A stretch of DNA of 40,771 nt from Acidobacteriota bacterium. GTDB taxonomy: Bacteria; Acidobacteriota; Thermoanaerobaculia; Multivoradales; JAHEKO01. Shown piece after piece: positions 33,071-40,771 of this stretch. The position numbers were made by a program, and so were the translations under genes. Where the stretch lies: contig JADFQD010000017.1 in NCBI GenBank assembly GCA_022561975.1, positions 1 through 40,771 on the forward strand, in the 5' to 3' direction. The notes beneath the pieces were generated by a model, which saw nothing but the letters and a program-made list of their open reading frames with translations, did not search any database and was not told where the DNA came from. The first letter of the stretch is position 1; every line of letters begins with the position of its first letter.

Positions 33071-33721
33071 TTATACCGCCGTGCGGCGGCCTTTCTCTCT
33101 CAACAAATCACCCTTGTAGATCCACACCTTGCAGCCGACCACGCCATAGTTGGTCTGGGCTTCCGCGAATCCGTAGTCGATGTCGGCCTTGAGGGTATGC
33201 AGCGGCAGCCGGCCGTCCTGATACCACTCGGTGCGGGCGATCTCGGCGCCGCCCAGGCGGCCCGAGACCATGACCTTGAACCCCTTCGCTCCAAAGCGAA
33301 ACGCCGCTTCCATGGTCTTCTTCATGGCCCGGCGGAAAGCGATCCGACGCAAGAGCTGATTCGCCAGATTCTCCGCCACCAGCTGAGCCTCGAGCTCCGG
33401 CCTCGTGATCTCCTGGATGTTGATGTGCACCGGCCGGCCCATCAGCTTCATCAAATCGTCGCGCAGCTTGTCGACCTCGGCGCCCTTACGGCCGATGATG
33501 ATTCCCGGTCGCGACGTGTAGATCGTCACGCGCAGCTTGTCGGCCGCCCGCTCGATATCGATCTCGCTGACCCCGGCATGGCCGAGCCGCCTCTTGAGCT
33601 TGGAACGAAGATCCAGATCTTCGTGCAAGAGTTTCGCATACCCCTTGTCCGCGTACCAGCGCGACTTCCAGGGCTTGTTGTAAACGAGCCGAAACCCGTA
33701 GGGATGTGTCTTTTGACCCAC
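33071..33721 (-). CDS. rpsC: Ribosomal protein uS3
   Basis: 216 residues. [20 protein letters not shown]; a KH-domain with [21 protein letters not shown]-terminal domain [20 protein letters not shown] and [20 protein letters not shown]. It lines the mRNA entry tunnel and has helicase-assisting basic residues. It starts 15 nt after rplV. Confidence 0.99.
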   Translation of the reverse strand: MGQKTHPYGFRLVYNKPWKSRWYADKGYAKLLHEDLDLRSKLKRRLGHAGVSEIDIERAADKLRVTIYTSRPGIIIGRKGAEVDKLRDDLMKLMGRPVHINIQEITRPELEAQLVAENLANQLLRRIAFRRAMKKTMEAAFRFGAKGFKVMVSGRLGGAEIARTEWYQDGRLPLHTLKADIDYGFAEAQTNYGVVGCKVWIYKGDLLREKGRRTAV

Positions 33722-33736
33722 GAAAAAACTCTCCTT

Positions 33737-34105
33737 TTATTCCCTCTTGGCCCTGTTGGCCCCGTCGCCCTTGCGGGTATCCAGCCTGATGGTGATGTGA
33801 CTTTGCCGTTTCAGAATCTGAAAGGCTCGCCCCATCGGCTGGGGTCGAATGCGCTTGAACACCGGACCACCATCGACAAAGATCTCCTTGACGAACAGGC
33901 GGTCCACGTCCACGCCCTCTTCACGGTTCTCGGCGTTCGCAACCGCCGACTTGAGCAGCTTCCCCAGGTCGCGTGCGGCCGATTTCTTGCTCAGCGCCAG
34001 CAGATCCGACGCCTCTTGAACTCCCTTGCCGCGAATCTGATCCGCGACCAGGCGAACCTTTTGCGGCGCGGCCCTCAGGTACCTAAGTCGAGCTGTTACT
34101 TCCAT
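33737..34105 (-). CDS. rplV: Ribosomal protein uL22
   Basis: 122 residues. LRYLRAAPQKVRLVADQIRG, LGKLLKSAVANAENREEGVD and the tunnel hairpin region VKEIFVDGGPVFKRIRPQPM, which reads on to GRAFQILKRQSHITI. Its loop reaches into the exit tunnel, where macrolide resistance mutations are known. It lies between rpsS and rpsC. Confidence 0.98.
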   Translation of the reverse strand: MEVTARLRYLRAAPQKVRLVADQIRGKGVQEASDLLALSKKSAARDLGKLLKSAVANAENREEGVDVDRLFVKEIFVDGGPVFKRIRPQPMGRAFQILKRQSHITIRLDTRKGDGANRAKRE

Positions 34106-34127
34106 CGTCTTAACTTCCTCAAGCAGC

Positions 34128-34412
34128 CTAGCGCGGCCGTCCCGTTTTCTCTTGCCTGCCCGAATGCCCGCGGAAGGTCCGCGTCGACGCGAACTCCCCG
34201 AGCTTGTGGCCCACCATGTTCTCGGTCACGTAGACCGGTATGAACTTGATGCCATTGTGGACGGCGATGGTAATACCCACCATGTCCGGAATGATCGTCG
34301 AGCGGCGCGACCATGTCTTGATGACTCGACGATCACCGCTCTCAACCGCGGCATCCACTTTCTTTCGAAGATGGTCGTCGATGAAAAACCCTTTTTTTAA
34401 CGAACGCGACAT
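34128..34412 (-). CDS. rpsS: Ribosomal protein uS19
   Basis: 94 residues. [60 protein letters not shown] and [20 protein letters not shown]. It forms the 30S head with S13. It lies between rplB and rplV. Confidence 0.99.
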   Translation of the reverse strand: MSRSLKKGFFIDDHLRKKVDAAVESGDRRVIKTWSRRSTIIPDMVGITIAVHNGIKFIPVYVTENMVGHKLGEFASTRTFRGHSGRQEKTGRPR

Positions 34413-34429
34413 TTTCTGCCCCTACGACC

Positions 34430-35257
34430 TTATTTCTTCTTCCGGCGACGGACGATCATCGGATCGGTGCGCTTGTTGCGCCGCGTCCGGTAGCCCTTGG
34501 AGGGAACTCCCCAGGGCGAGCAGGGATGCCTGCCTCCGGAGCTCCGGCCCTCGCCGCCACCCATCGGGTGATCGACAGGATTCATGACCACGCCGCGATT
34601 GTGCGGACGCCGGCCCAGCCAACGACGGCGACCGGCCTTGCCAAAGTTACGATTCTCATGGTCGAGGTTGCCGACCTGCCCGATCGTGGCCATGCAATTG
34701 ACGTGAATCTTGCGAGTTTCACCCGATGGCATGCGGAGCTGGGCGTAGGCACCTTCCCGAGCCATGAGCTGCGCACTGGCGCCGGCACTACGCGCCAGCT
34801 GCCCGCCCTTGCCGATCTTCATTTCGATGTTGTGAACTGTAGTGCCGACCGGAATGTTGGCGAGCGGCAGCGCGTTGCCCGGATTGATCGGCGCGTCCGG
34901 ACCTGAAACAAGTTCGGTGCCCAGCTCGACCCCGTGGGGCCACAAGATGTAGCGCTTTTCGCCGTCAATGTAGTTGAGCAGAGCGATTCGAGCCGAGCGA
35001 TTGGGGTCGTACTCGACACTCACCACCTTCGCGGGCACACCGAATTTCTCGCGGCGGAAGTCCACGATGCGATAGCGCTGCTTGTGACCGCCACCCCGGA
35101 AACGCACTGAGATGCGCCCCTTGTTGTTGCGGCCGCCCTTGGTCGGTTTGCCTTCGGTCAGCCTCTTGTTCGGCTTGGAAGTCGTGACCTCCTCGAAGGT
35201 CGAGACCGACCCGCCACGGCTGGCCGGATTGGTCGGCTTGAATTTTCTGATGCCCAT
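34430..35257 (-). CDS. rplB: Ribosomal protein uL2
   Basis: 275 residues. [60 protein letters not shown], and [20 protein letters not shown], which holds the conserved His important for peptidyl transfer. The C-terminal [20 protein letters not shown] is basic. It starts 3 nt after rplW. Confidence 0.99.
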   Translation of the reverse strand: MGIRKFKPTNPASRGGSVSTFEEVTTSKPNKRLTEGKPTKGGRNNKGRISVRFRGGGHKQRYRIVDFRREKFGVPAKVVSVEYDPNRSARIALLNYIDGEKRYILWPHGVELGTELVSGPDAPINPGNALPLANIPVGTTVHNIEMKIGKGGQLARSAGASAQLMAREGAYAQLRMPSGETRKIHVNCMATIGQVGNLDHENRNFGKAGRRRWLGRRPHNRGVVMNPVDHPMGGGEGRSSGGRHPCSPWGVPSKGYRTRRNKRTDPMIVRRRKKK

Positions 35258-35260
35258 TTC

Positions 35261-35551
35261 TTACACGCCCTCGAAGAACTCGATTGGTTTCTCGCCCGCA
35301 GCCAACCTGACGTAGGCCTTCTTCCAGTCCGGCTGGCGGCCCACGAAGCGCCCTTGCCGGCGCACTTTGCCGTGCATGCTGGCGACTCGCACCTCGGCGA
35401 CCTTGACTTTGAACTGCGCTTCGACCGCCCGCTTGATCTCGATCTTGTTGGCGCTGCGAGCGACTTCGAACGCCACGATCCCCTTGTCGTCTTTGAGACG
35501 GGTCGACTTCTCGGTGATCAACGGCCGGCGGATCACTTCCTGAATTCTCAT
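35261..35551 (-). CDS. rplW: Ribosomal protein uL23
   Basis: 96 residues. RRPLITEKSTRLKDDKGIVA, FEVARSANKIEIKRAVEAQF, KVKVAEVRVASMHGKVRRQG, then GRQPDWKKAYVRLAAGEKPI. It is the docking site for trigger factor and SRP at the tunnel exit. It overlaps rplD by 4 nt. Confidence 0.98.
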   Translation of the reverse strand: MRIQEVIRRPLITEKSTRLKDDKGIVAFEVARSANKIEIKRAVEAQFKVKVAEVRVASMHGKVRRQGRFVGRQPDWKKAYVRLAAGEKPIEFFEGV

Positions 35552-36171
35552 CGCGAAAGAACCTCCACCAGCCGGTCGAGTGCCTTCTGGCTGACCAGTA
35601 CGGTGCCCCTGTCAACAACGTCGTAGACCGTAAGATGTAAGGCGTCGACCGCCTTGAGCAGCGGGTTGTTGCGCGCCGCCAAGCCGAGATTGGTGTTGTA
35701 GTAGTCGTCGACCAGGAGCACCTTGCCCTCGACCCCGAAAGCCTTCAGATGGTTGACGAGGTCGGCTGTGCGGTGGGTCTCGAGATCCAAGCTGTCGAGA
35801 ACGATGAAGCCCTCGGTACGCAGCTTCTCCGACAACGCGCTCTTGAGCGCATTGCGCTTCTCGCGTGTCGACATCCGGAACTCGTAGCTGCGCGGGCGCG
35901 GGCCAAAGACCGTGCCGCCGCCTCTCCAAATCGGCGAAGAAGATCGTCCCGCACGAGCCCGTCCCGTGCCCTTCTGCCGCCAGGGCTTGCGATTCGAGGC
36001 CTTGACCTCGCCGCGCTCCTTGGTTTTCGCCGTGCCCGAACGATCGGCGGCCCGATTGGCCCTCACCGCGGTGTGGATCAGGTGCTCCTTGTAGGGGTAG
36101 CCGAAAACCTCGTCGGGCACATCGACCTTCCGGATCTTCTTGTTCGCCAAGCTTCTTACTACGATTTTCAT
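35548..36171 (-). CDS. rplD: Ribosomal protein uL4
   Basis: 207 residues. The tunnel loop is KPWRQKGTGRARAGRSSSPI followed by WRGGGTVFGPRPRSYEFRMS; the globular part contains LKSALSEKLRTEGFIVLDSL and LLVDDYYNTNLGLAARNNPL. In E. coli L4 represses the S10 operon; no leader for that is identifiable here because tuf precedes rpsJ. It is 3 nt after rplC. Confidence 0.98.
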   Translation of the reverse strand: MKIVVRSLANKKIRKVDVPDEVFGYPYKEHLIHTAVRANRAADRSGTAKTKERGEVKASNRKPWRQKGTGRARAGRSSSPIWRGGGTVFGPRPRSYEFRMSTREKRNALKSALSEKLRTEGFIVLDSLDLETHRTADLVNHLKAFGVEGKVLLVDDYYNTNLGLAARNNPLLKAVDALHLTVYDVVDRGTVLVSQKALDRLVEVLSR

Positions 36172-36174
36172 CGC

Positions 36175-36804
36175 TCAGCCCTTCTTCGCCCGTCGAATCG
36201 AGATGTAACCATTGCGCGGTCCGGGGACCGAGCCACGCAGGTAGATGAGATTCTTCTCCTCGTCCACCTTCTCGATTTGGAGGTTCTTGACCGTGACCGG
36301 CTTGCCGCCCATCCGTCCCGGCAACTTGATACCGGGGAAGACTCGGGACGGATCCGACGCCTGTCCGATCGAGCCCGGGGCGCGATGGAACATCGAACCA
36401 TGGGTGGCGCCGCCGCCACTGAAACCGTGACGCTTCATCACGCCTTGAAAGCCCTTGCCCTTGGCCGTGCCAATAACATCAACGTAGTCTTTCTCAGCGA
36501 AGATCGAGGCTTTCACCTGATCGCCGGGCTTGTACTCTTCCTCGGCTCCGATCCGGAACTCTTCGAGCTTGCGCATCGGCGCCACGCCGGCTTTGCCGAA
36601 GTGCCCTTGCATCGGTTGGGATACCGACCGCGGAGCCCTCTCGTCGACAAGACCGAGTTGCACGGCCTCGTAGCCGTCGTTCTCGGACGTTCGTCGCTGT
36701 ACTACGAGACACGGTCCCGCCTGCACTATCGTGACCGGGACCACCCGGCCGTCGGGCGCGTAGATTTGTGTCATGCCAAGCTTTCTGCCCAGTAAACCTT
36801 CCAT
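36175..36804 (-). CDS. rplC: Ribosomal protein uL3
   Basis: 209 residues from the ATG at 36804 (MEGLLGRKLGMTQIY), set by AGGAG 9 nt upstream; the frame continues upstream to 36846 inside rpsJ. KGKGFQGVMKRHGFSGGGAT, HGSMFHRAPGSIGQASDPSR and VFPGIKLPGRMGGKPVTVKN are the family core, the last near the peptidyl-transferase centre. It carries the Gln that PrmB methylates in E. coli (GSIGQAS). Confidence 0.98.
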   Translation of the reverse strand: MEGLLGRKLGMTQIYAPDGRVVPVTIVQAGPCLVVQRRTSENDGYEAVQLGLVDERAPRSVSQPMQGHFGKAGVAPMRKLEEFRIGAEEEYKPGDQVKASIFAEKDYVDVIGTAKGKGFQGVMKRHGFSGGGATHGSMFHRAPGSIGQASDPSRVFPGIKLPGRMGGKPVTVKNLQIEKVDEEKNLIYLRGSVPGPRNGYISIRRAKKG

Positions 36805-36820
36805 TATGAGAACTCCTGAT

Positions 36821-37138
36821 TCACTTCCCAAAAGCCTTGATTTCAACGTCTACACCTGCCGGCAACTCGAGCTTCATCAACGCATCCACGGTCTGGCTGG
36901 TCGGATCGAAAATGTCCAACAGCCGCTTGTGCGTGCGGATCTCGAATTGCTCACGGGACTTCTTGTCCACGTGACAACTTCGATTGACCGTGTACCGGGA
37001 AATATGAGTCGGCAGTGGAATCGGCCCAACGCAGCGCGCGCCCGTGCGCCTCGCCGTATCGACAATTTCCGCTGTCGACGCGTCGAGAATCCGGTAGTCG
37101 AACGCTTTGAGTCGGATTCTGATCTTGTCGTTTGTCAT
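36821..37138 (-). CDS. rpsJ: Ribosomal protein uS10 / NusE
   Basis: 105 residues from the ATG at 37138; an in-frame extension up to 37246 would overlap tuf and lacks similarity. [60 protein letters not shown] are typical. The loop normally written RSPHVDKKS reads [10 protein letters not shown]10 also binds NusB and NusG as NusE. It lies 37 nt after tuf and heads the S10 cluster. Confidence 0.98.
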   Translation of the reverse strand: MTNDKIRIRLKAFDYRILDASTAEIVDTARRTGARCVGPIPLPTHISRYTVNRSCHVDKKSREQFEIRTHKRLLDIFDPTSQTVDALMKLELPAGVDVEIKAFGK

Positions 37139-37175
37139 CAACTTCTCCAGTTGCCTTGGCTTCGGCCAGGCCTCG

Positions 37176-38369
37176 TCACTCGATGATTTCGCTGACGGTC
37201 CCGGCACCGACGGTGCGGCCGCCCTCACGAATCGCGAACCGAACACCTTGCTGCATCGCGATCGGCGCGATCAGCTCGATCTCCAGGTTCACGTTGTCCC
37301 CAGGCATCACCATCTCCGTTCCCGAAGGCAGCGTCGCCGAACCCGTCACATCCGTCGTCCGAAAGTAAAACTGCGGACGGTAGCCGTTGAAAAACGGCGT
37401 GTGCCGGCCACCCTCGTCCTTCGACAGAATGTACACCTCGCCTTTGAACTTCGTGTGCGGCGTAATCGAGCCCGGCTTCGCCAGCACCTGACCCCGCTCC
37501 ACCTCGTCCTTCTTCGTCCCGCGAAGCAAGATCCCCACGTTGTCCCCGGCCTGACCCTGATCCAGAAGCTTCCTGAACATCTCCACACCCGTCACCACCG
37601 TCTTGGCCGTCTCCCGGATACCCACGATCGCAATCTCTTCGCCCACCTTGATGATCCCGGTCTCGATCCGACCCGTCACCACCGTGCCCCGACCCGATAT
37701 CGAAAAAATATCTTCCACCGGCATCAAAAACGCCTTGTCCATGTCTCGTTTCGGCTCCGGAATGAAGCTGTCCACAGCCTCCAGCAACTCGAAGATGCAC
37801 TTCGTAGCCTCCGTGTCCGATTCCTCCGCGTTCAGCGCGTTCAGCGCCGAACCCCGAATGATCGGCGTGTCGTCGCCAGGAAAATCGTACGCCGACAGAA
37901 GCTCCTGCACCTCCAGCTCGACCAAATCCAGCAACTCCGGATCGTCCACCTGGTCGCACTTGTTCAAAAACACCACGATGTGAGGCACATTCACCTGACG
38001 TGCCAAAAGCACGTGCTCGCGCGTCTGAGGCATCGGACCGTCCGCCGCCGAAACCACCAGGATCGCTCCGTCCATCTGAGCCGCTCCCGTGATCATGTTC
38101 TTCACGTAGTCCGCGTGACCCGGACAGTCCACATGCGCGTAGTGACGCTTCTCCGTCTCGTACTCCACATGAGCCGTCGCGATCGTGATCCCGCGCTCCT
38201 TCTCCTCCGGTGCCTTGTCGATCTGATCAAACGCCGTGTACGTCGCCAGACCCTTCGACGCCAGCACCTTCGTGATCGCCGCCGTCAACGTCGTCTTGCC
38301 GTGATCCACATGACCGATCGTTCCGATATTCACGTGAGGCTTCGTGCGCTTAAACTTCTCCTTCGCCAT
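37176..38369 (-). CDS. tuf: Translation elongation factor EF-Tu
   Basis: 397 residues. G-motifs: [48 protein letters not shown] (with the catalytic His) and [27 protein letters not shown] follows. Domains II and III include [20 protein letters not shown] and [20 protein letters not shown]. It delivers aminoacyl-tRNA to the ribosome. AAAGGAG lies 11 nt before the ATG (38381-38387 on the plus strand). A small CCCC-TTTC-GGGG stem-loop lies at 38402-38413 between the tRNA and tuf. Codon use is strongly biased, as expected for a highly expressed gene. Confidence 0.99.
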   Translation of the reverse strand: MAKEKFKRTKPHVNIGTIGHVDHGKTTLTAAITKVLASKGLATYTAFDQIDKAPEEKERGITIATAHVEYETEKRHYAHVDCPGHADYVKNMITGAAQMDGAILVVSAADGPMPQTREHVLLARQVNVPHIVVFLNKCDQVDDPELLDLVELEVQELLSAYDFPGDDTPIIRGSALNALNAEESDTEATKCIFELLEAVDSFIPEPKRDMDKAFLMPVEDIFSISGRGTVVTGRIETGIIKVGEEIAIVGIRETAKTVVTGVEMFRKLLDQGQAGDNVGILLRGTKKDEVERGQVLAKPGSITPHTKFKGEVYILSKDEGGRHTPFFNGYRPQFYFRTTDVTGSATLPSGTEMVMPGDNVNLEIELIAPIAMQQGVRFAIREGGRTVGAGTVSEIIE

Positions 38370-38461
38370 GATCGAACCGACTCCTTTATTTGAGAGATAA
38401 CCCCCGAAAGGGGCGCCTTGCTGATGTTCGTGTCGTCAAAAACCGCCAAGCACCGCCAGGA

Positions 38462-38536
38462 TGGAGCCCACGACCGGATTTGAACCGGTGACCCCTTCCT
38501 TACCAAGGAAGTGCTCTACCTCTGAGCTACGTGGAC
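38462..38536 (-). tRNA. tRNA-Thr (anticodon GGT), CCA encoded
   Basis: A 75-nt cloverleaf read on the minus strand. The acceptor GTCCACG pairs with CGTGGGC (one G-T pair), the discriminator is T and CCA is encoded at the 3' end. The D-arm is GCTCAGAGGTAGAGC. The anticodon stem CTTCC/GGAAG encloses the loop TTGGTAA, giving anticodon GGT. The T-arm is ACCGGTTCAAATCCGGT. It is co-transcribed with tuf, 92 nt upstream of it, and must be cut from the primary transcript. Confidence 0.97.
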
Positions 38537-38610
38537 AGACCCCGCAAAATGCCACAATTGTAGACAATCCCCTACCGACCGCTCCAAAATGGTCGGCTGG
38601 GAGATAAAAG

Positions 38611-38639
38611 ATTATATGACTCGGAATCGGGCCTGTAAA
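38611..38639 (-). promoter_or_regulatory. Main promoter of the tRNA-Thr/tuf/ribosomal superoperon
   Basis: Minus strand: -35 TTTACA (38634-38639), a 17-nt spacer and a perfect -10 TATAAT (38611-38616), the best sigma-70-type promoter in the window. The predicted start is near 38604, some 68 nt before the tRNA. A 6-bp inverted repeat (CCGACC/GGTCGG) lies at the start of the leader. Confidence 0.85.
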
Positions 38640-38696
38640 GGGGTTCGGTGACCTTTTTTCGAATCTCGGGCCGAATACCCGGGCGATTCGACAGCT

Positions 38697-39758
38697 TCAG
38701 AGGCTCTTATCCGGCGTCAGGCAGACGGATCGGCTGATCAGGCTTTGGACGATGAAGTCTGTGACCTCGGCATTTCCGGCCCTATTCAAGTGCGGATCGG
38801 CCTTGCTGATCCGAAAAGCCACATCCATCGGCCAAGACATCTCCAACGCCGTGATGCCGAGATCCTCCTGAAACGAGACCAAGCCCGCAGAATCGACCTC
38901 CAGAGTCGAGTAGTCGAAGACGTTGACGACATCGAAGTCGTGAATCTGTGAAAGCCGAGCCACTTTCGCAACGGCCTCGCGATAGCCCGCCTCCCCCACC
39001 ATGTGACGGTAGCACTCCGGAATCCGCTCCATCTGCACGTCGCTGACAAACGTCGCCAGCTCGTTGGGCGCAAAGGTGAACCAGCGCTTGGAGGCGGTCG
39101 CCGCCCTGGCCCAGTCCCAGAGCCTCGAAGGGCCGGACTCTCTGGGCTGGAGCAGAAAGTGCGGCAGACCCATATCGTTGGCCACGAACAGCAGGATGAC
39201 GCAATCCGGCTCGAGATCCGAGCCATAGGCTTCCAGCCAGGCGGCCTGCTGGTAGGCACTGTAACCCGGTACTCCGGCGTTCACGACCTCGACCGGTGCG
39301 CCGGTCAGTTTGCCGAACGCTTCTTCGAGCTGCGCCGCCACGGTTGCATCCTCGGGAATCGCCCAGCCAAACGCATGGGAATCGCCGAGAACGAGAACCC
39401 GGAGAACGCCTACCGGCTTGGGGGTCGTGACCTCCGAGTCCCGACGCACGCGCTGCGAGTTGAACCGAACGGGCACCTGCTCGAAACAGGTCTCGACGTT
39501 CGATCGAAGCTCGTAGATGACATCCGGATGCGGGCTGGGCTCAACGATCTCCCGTAACCGGGCTTGGGGCGCGGGCGCCCGGCAGTCACCGGAGAGCGGC
39601 GGCGGCTGGAAACGCGCGGCCAGGTCGGTCAGCAGTTCGACCTCGGACTGCGGCTCGCCCGCCAGCCGGAGTCCGATCTCGGCCACTCCCAGGCCGGCGA
39701 CCACCCCGAGCAACAGCGCCAAAAGGCGAAAGCGGCGATTGACGGTAGATGCTCGCAT
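38697..39758 (-). CDS. Membrane-anchored SGNH/GDSL-hydrolase-like protein
   Basis: 353 residues. The N-terminus (NRRFRLLALLLGVVAGLGVA) is a signal-anchor. SGNH blocks are present: block I VLVLGDSHAFGWAIPED with nucleophile Ser127, block II Gly in VVNAGVPGYSAYQQ, block III Asn194 in FVANDMG, and block V DPHLNRAG with Asp321 and His323. Such proteins act as esterases, or as O-acetyltransferases/hydrolases on envelope polysaccharides; the substrate cannot be told. It stands just upstream of the superoperon promoter in the same orientation, so part of its transcript could read into that operon. Confidence 0.8.
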   Translation of the reverse strand: MRASTVNRRFRLLALLLGVVAGLGVAEIGLRLAGEPQSEVELLTDLAARFQPPPLSGDCRAPAPQARLREIVEPSPHPDVIYELRSNVETCFEQVPVRFNSQRVRRDSEVTTPKPVGVLRVLVLGDSHAFGWAIPEDATVAAQLEEAFGKLTGAPVEVVNAGVPGYSAYQQAAWLEAYGSDLEPDCVILLFVANDMGLPHFLLQPRESGPSRLWDWARAATASKRWFTFAPNELATFVSDVQMERIPECYRHMVGEAGYREAVAKVARLSQIHDFDVVNVFDYSTLEVDSAGLVSFQEDLGITALEMSWPMDVAFRISKADPHLNRAGNAEVTDFIVQSLISRSVCLTPDKSL

Positions 39759-39896
39759 GGGGCGGCAAGAATACCCGGTCTCGGCTCGGCACCACTCCCG
39801 TGCCCTTGCGGGCGAACCCGTTGATGGTAGCTGGGCCTCCTATCTGAATCGGTGATCAGCCTGTGACGCCCTCCATCGCCAGCCCTCGCCGCATAG

Positions 39897-40771
39897 ATGA
39901 AGCTCGGCTGCGAAAGGACACTTTCGAAATTCGTGCAGCATTCACCCGGCTCATACGCCGGCTCATACGCCGGCTCGGGTGCCGGGCCTCCGGCGCTCGT
40001 CGTACTCCTGCTCTCGACCCCGCTGGGCGGCGCCGTGGCCTTTGCGCAGCAAATCGCCGGTTGCGCGCTCTTTCCGACCGACAGCATCTGGAACACGCGT
40101 ATCGACTCCCTGCCGCTCGACTCGGCTTCCGATACCTATGTCGATACGATCGGTGCCGACACCAATGTCCATCCTGATTTCGGCTCGGGCGACTGGCCAC
40201 CCGGGTCGGGATCGCCGATCGGAATTCCGTATGTTGTCGTACCGGCGAGCCAGCCGTCGGTGCCGGTGAGCTTCCTCTACGACGACGAGAGCGATTCCGG
40301 TCCCTATCCGATTCCACCGGACGCACCGATCGAGGGTGGATCGGCGAGTAACGGAGATCGCCACGTGCTGGTCGTGTCGTCGGGATCGTGCGCCCTGTCC
40401 GAACTCTTCTACGCGTTCCCGCAAAGCGGCGGCACCTCTTGGAGCGCGGACTCGGGCGCGCTCTTCAAGTTCGATTCCTACGATCTTCGGCCCGACACCT
40501 GGACGTCGGCCGATGCGGCAGGCTTGCCCATCCTGCCCGGACTGGTGCGCTACGAGGAGGTGGAAGCCGGGGCGATCGAACACGCCCTTCGCTTCACAGC
40601 GCCCCGGACACGGCGTGCCTACGTTTGGCCGGCGAGGCATTTCGCCTCGTCGCTGACCGGAGTCCAGTACCCGCCAATGGGCCAGCGATTCCGTTTGCGC
40701 TCGGGCTTCGACCTCACCTCCTTCTCGCCTCGAGTCCAGGTGATCCTCCAGGCACTCAAAGAATACGGCAT
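39897..40771 (+). CDS. Secreted protein of unknown function, 3' end outside window
   Basis: At least 291 residues from the ATG at 39897, still open at the window edge. The N-terminus is long for a signal peptide: a repeat-bearing stretch (SPGSYAGSYAGSGAGPPA) precedes the hydrophobic core LVVLLLSTPLGGAVAFA and a probable cleavage before QQ. The mature part starts CALFPTDSIWNTRIDSLPLD and contains GIPYVVVPASQPSVPVSF, NGDRHVLVVSSGSC, ADAAGLPILPGLVRYEEVEA and RRAYVWPARHFASS. These look like conserved blocks of an uncharacterised exported family, but no known domain is recognised. A later start after the repeats is possible. Confidence 0.7.
   Translation, partial: MKLGCERTLSKFVQHSPGSYAGSYAGSGAGPPALVVLLLSTPLGGAVAFAQQIAGCALFPTDSIWNTRIDSLPLDSASDTYVDTIGADTNVHPDFGSGDWPPGSGSPIGIPYVVVPASQPSVPVSFLYDDESDSGPYPIPPDAPIEGGSASNGDRHVLVVSSGSCALSELFYAFPQSGGTSWSADSGALFKFDSYDLRPDTWTSADAAGLPILPGLVRYEEVEAGAIEHALRFTAPRTRRAYVWPARHFASSLTGVQYPPMGQRFRLRSGFDLTSFSPRVQVILQALKEYG
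39946..39976 (+). repeat. 12-nt in-frame tandem repeat, about 2.6 copies
   Basis: CCGGCTCATACG occurs at 39946-39957 and 39958-39969, then a partial copy CCGGCTC. It encodes GSYA-GSYA-GS in the leader of the secreted protein, so length changes would keep the frame. Confidence 0.8.

Noticed and set aside
32384-34243. A 619-codon plus-strand open frame across the ribosomal genes
   Set aside because: It is exactly antisense to rpmC, rplP, rpsC, rplV and rpsS, which are unmistakable; high GC and codon bias leave the opposite strand open.
37107-38393. A 428-codon plus-strand open frame over tuf, rich in His and Arg
   Set aside because: Shadow of the strongly codon-biased tuf gene; it has no protein-like pattern.
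1-40771. CRISPR array, prophage or complete insertion sequence
   Set aside because: No regular spaced repeats, integrase, transposase or structural phage genes were found on either strand.

Overview
This is a GC-rich bacterial chromosome segment made mostly of housekeeping genes. An ADOP-type permease remnant, a multihaem-cytochrome fragment, PP2C and bactofilin genes and a very long fused ribosomal operon together suggest an Acidobacteriota-like organism (possibly Thermoanaerobaculia). That placement is inference from gene content. No rRNA, CRISPR array, prophage or intact insertion sequence is visible. No gene-free stretch exceeds 300 bases.

Left part (1-6912). The first 0.7 kb holds the end of an ABC-type permease and the start of a cytochrome c gene. 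The cytochrome runs head-on into a PP2C phosphatase gene lacking its last motif, with the junction at a 14-bp palindrome. The minus-strand set that follows is, in transcription order: a HEAT-like protein, a RodZ-like HTH membrane protein, a second related HEAT-like protein, a J-domain/TPR protein and the PP2C. Diverging from it is a 696-residue protein with a GreA/GreB transcript-cleavage domain at the C-terminus of a large extra region.

Middle part (7012-18771). This holds a LysM-type cell-wall amidase, a CCA-adding/poly(A) polymerase-family enzyme, a PilT-like ATPase with a coiled-coil tail, and lexA. Next come a bactofilin, a small methyltransferase, a 172-bp imperfect palindrome, a pair of M16 peptidase genes (one active, one without the zinc motif), and an EF-G paralogue with altered GTPase motifs.

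Accessory strip (18772-21917). It contains a small membrane protein, a MazEF-like toxin-antitoxin pair between two 40-bp direct repeats, a site-2-protease-like M50 gene, the 3' half of a DUF4260 gene, and a less GC-rich orphan gene. A strong bidirectional terminator closes the strip.

Ribosomal superoperon (38639 down to 21918, minus strand). A consensus sigma-70-type promoter precedes tRNA-Thr(GGT), tuf and then the S10, spc and alpha clusters without a break: 32 protein genes with no gap above 54 nt after tuf. secY, adk, map and infA lie in the usual place. The unit supplies ribosomal proteins, EF-Tu, the Sec channel, adenylate kinase, methionine aminopeptidase, IF-1 and the RNA polymerase alpha subunit. 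S4, S14, L24 and L36 all carry zinc-type cysteine motifs.

Right end (38697-40771). An SGNH-hydrolase-like membrane-anchored protein lies divergently from a secreted protein of unknown function that runs off the window.
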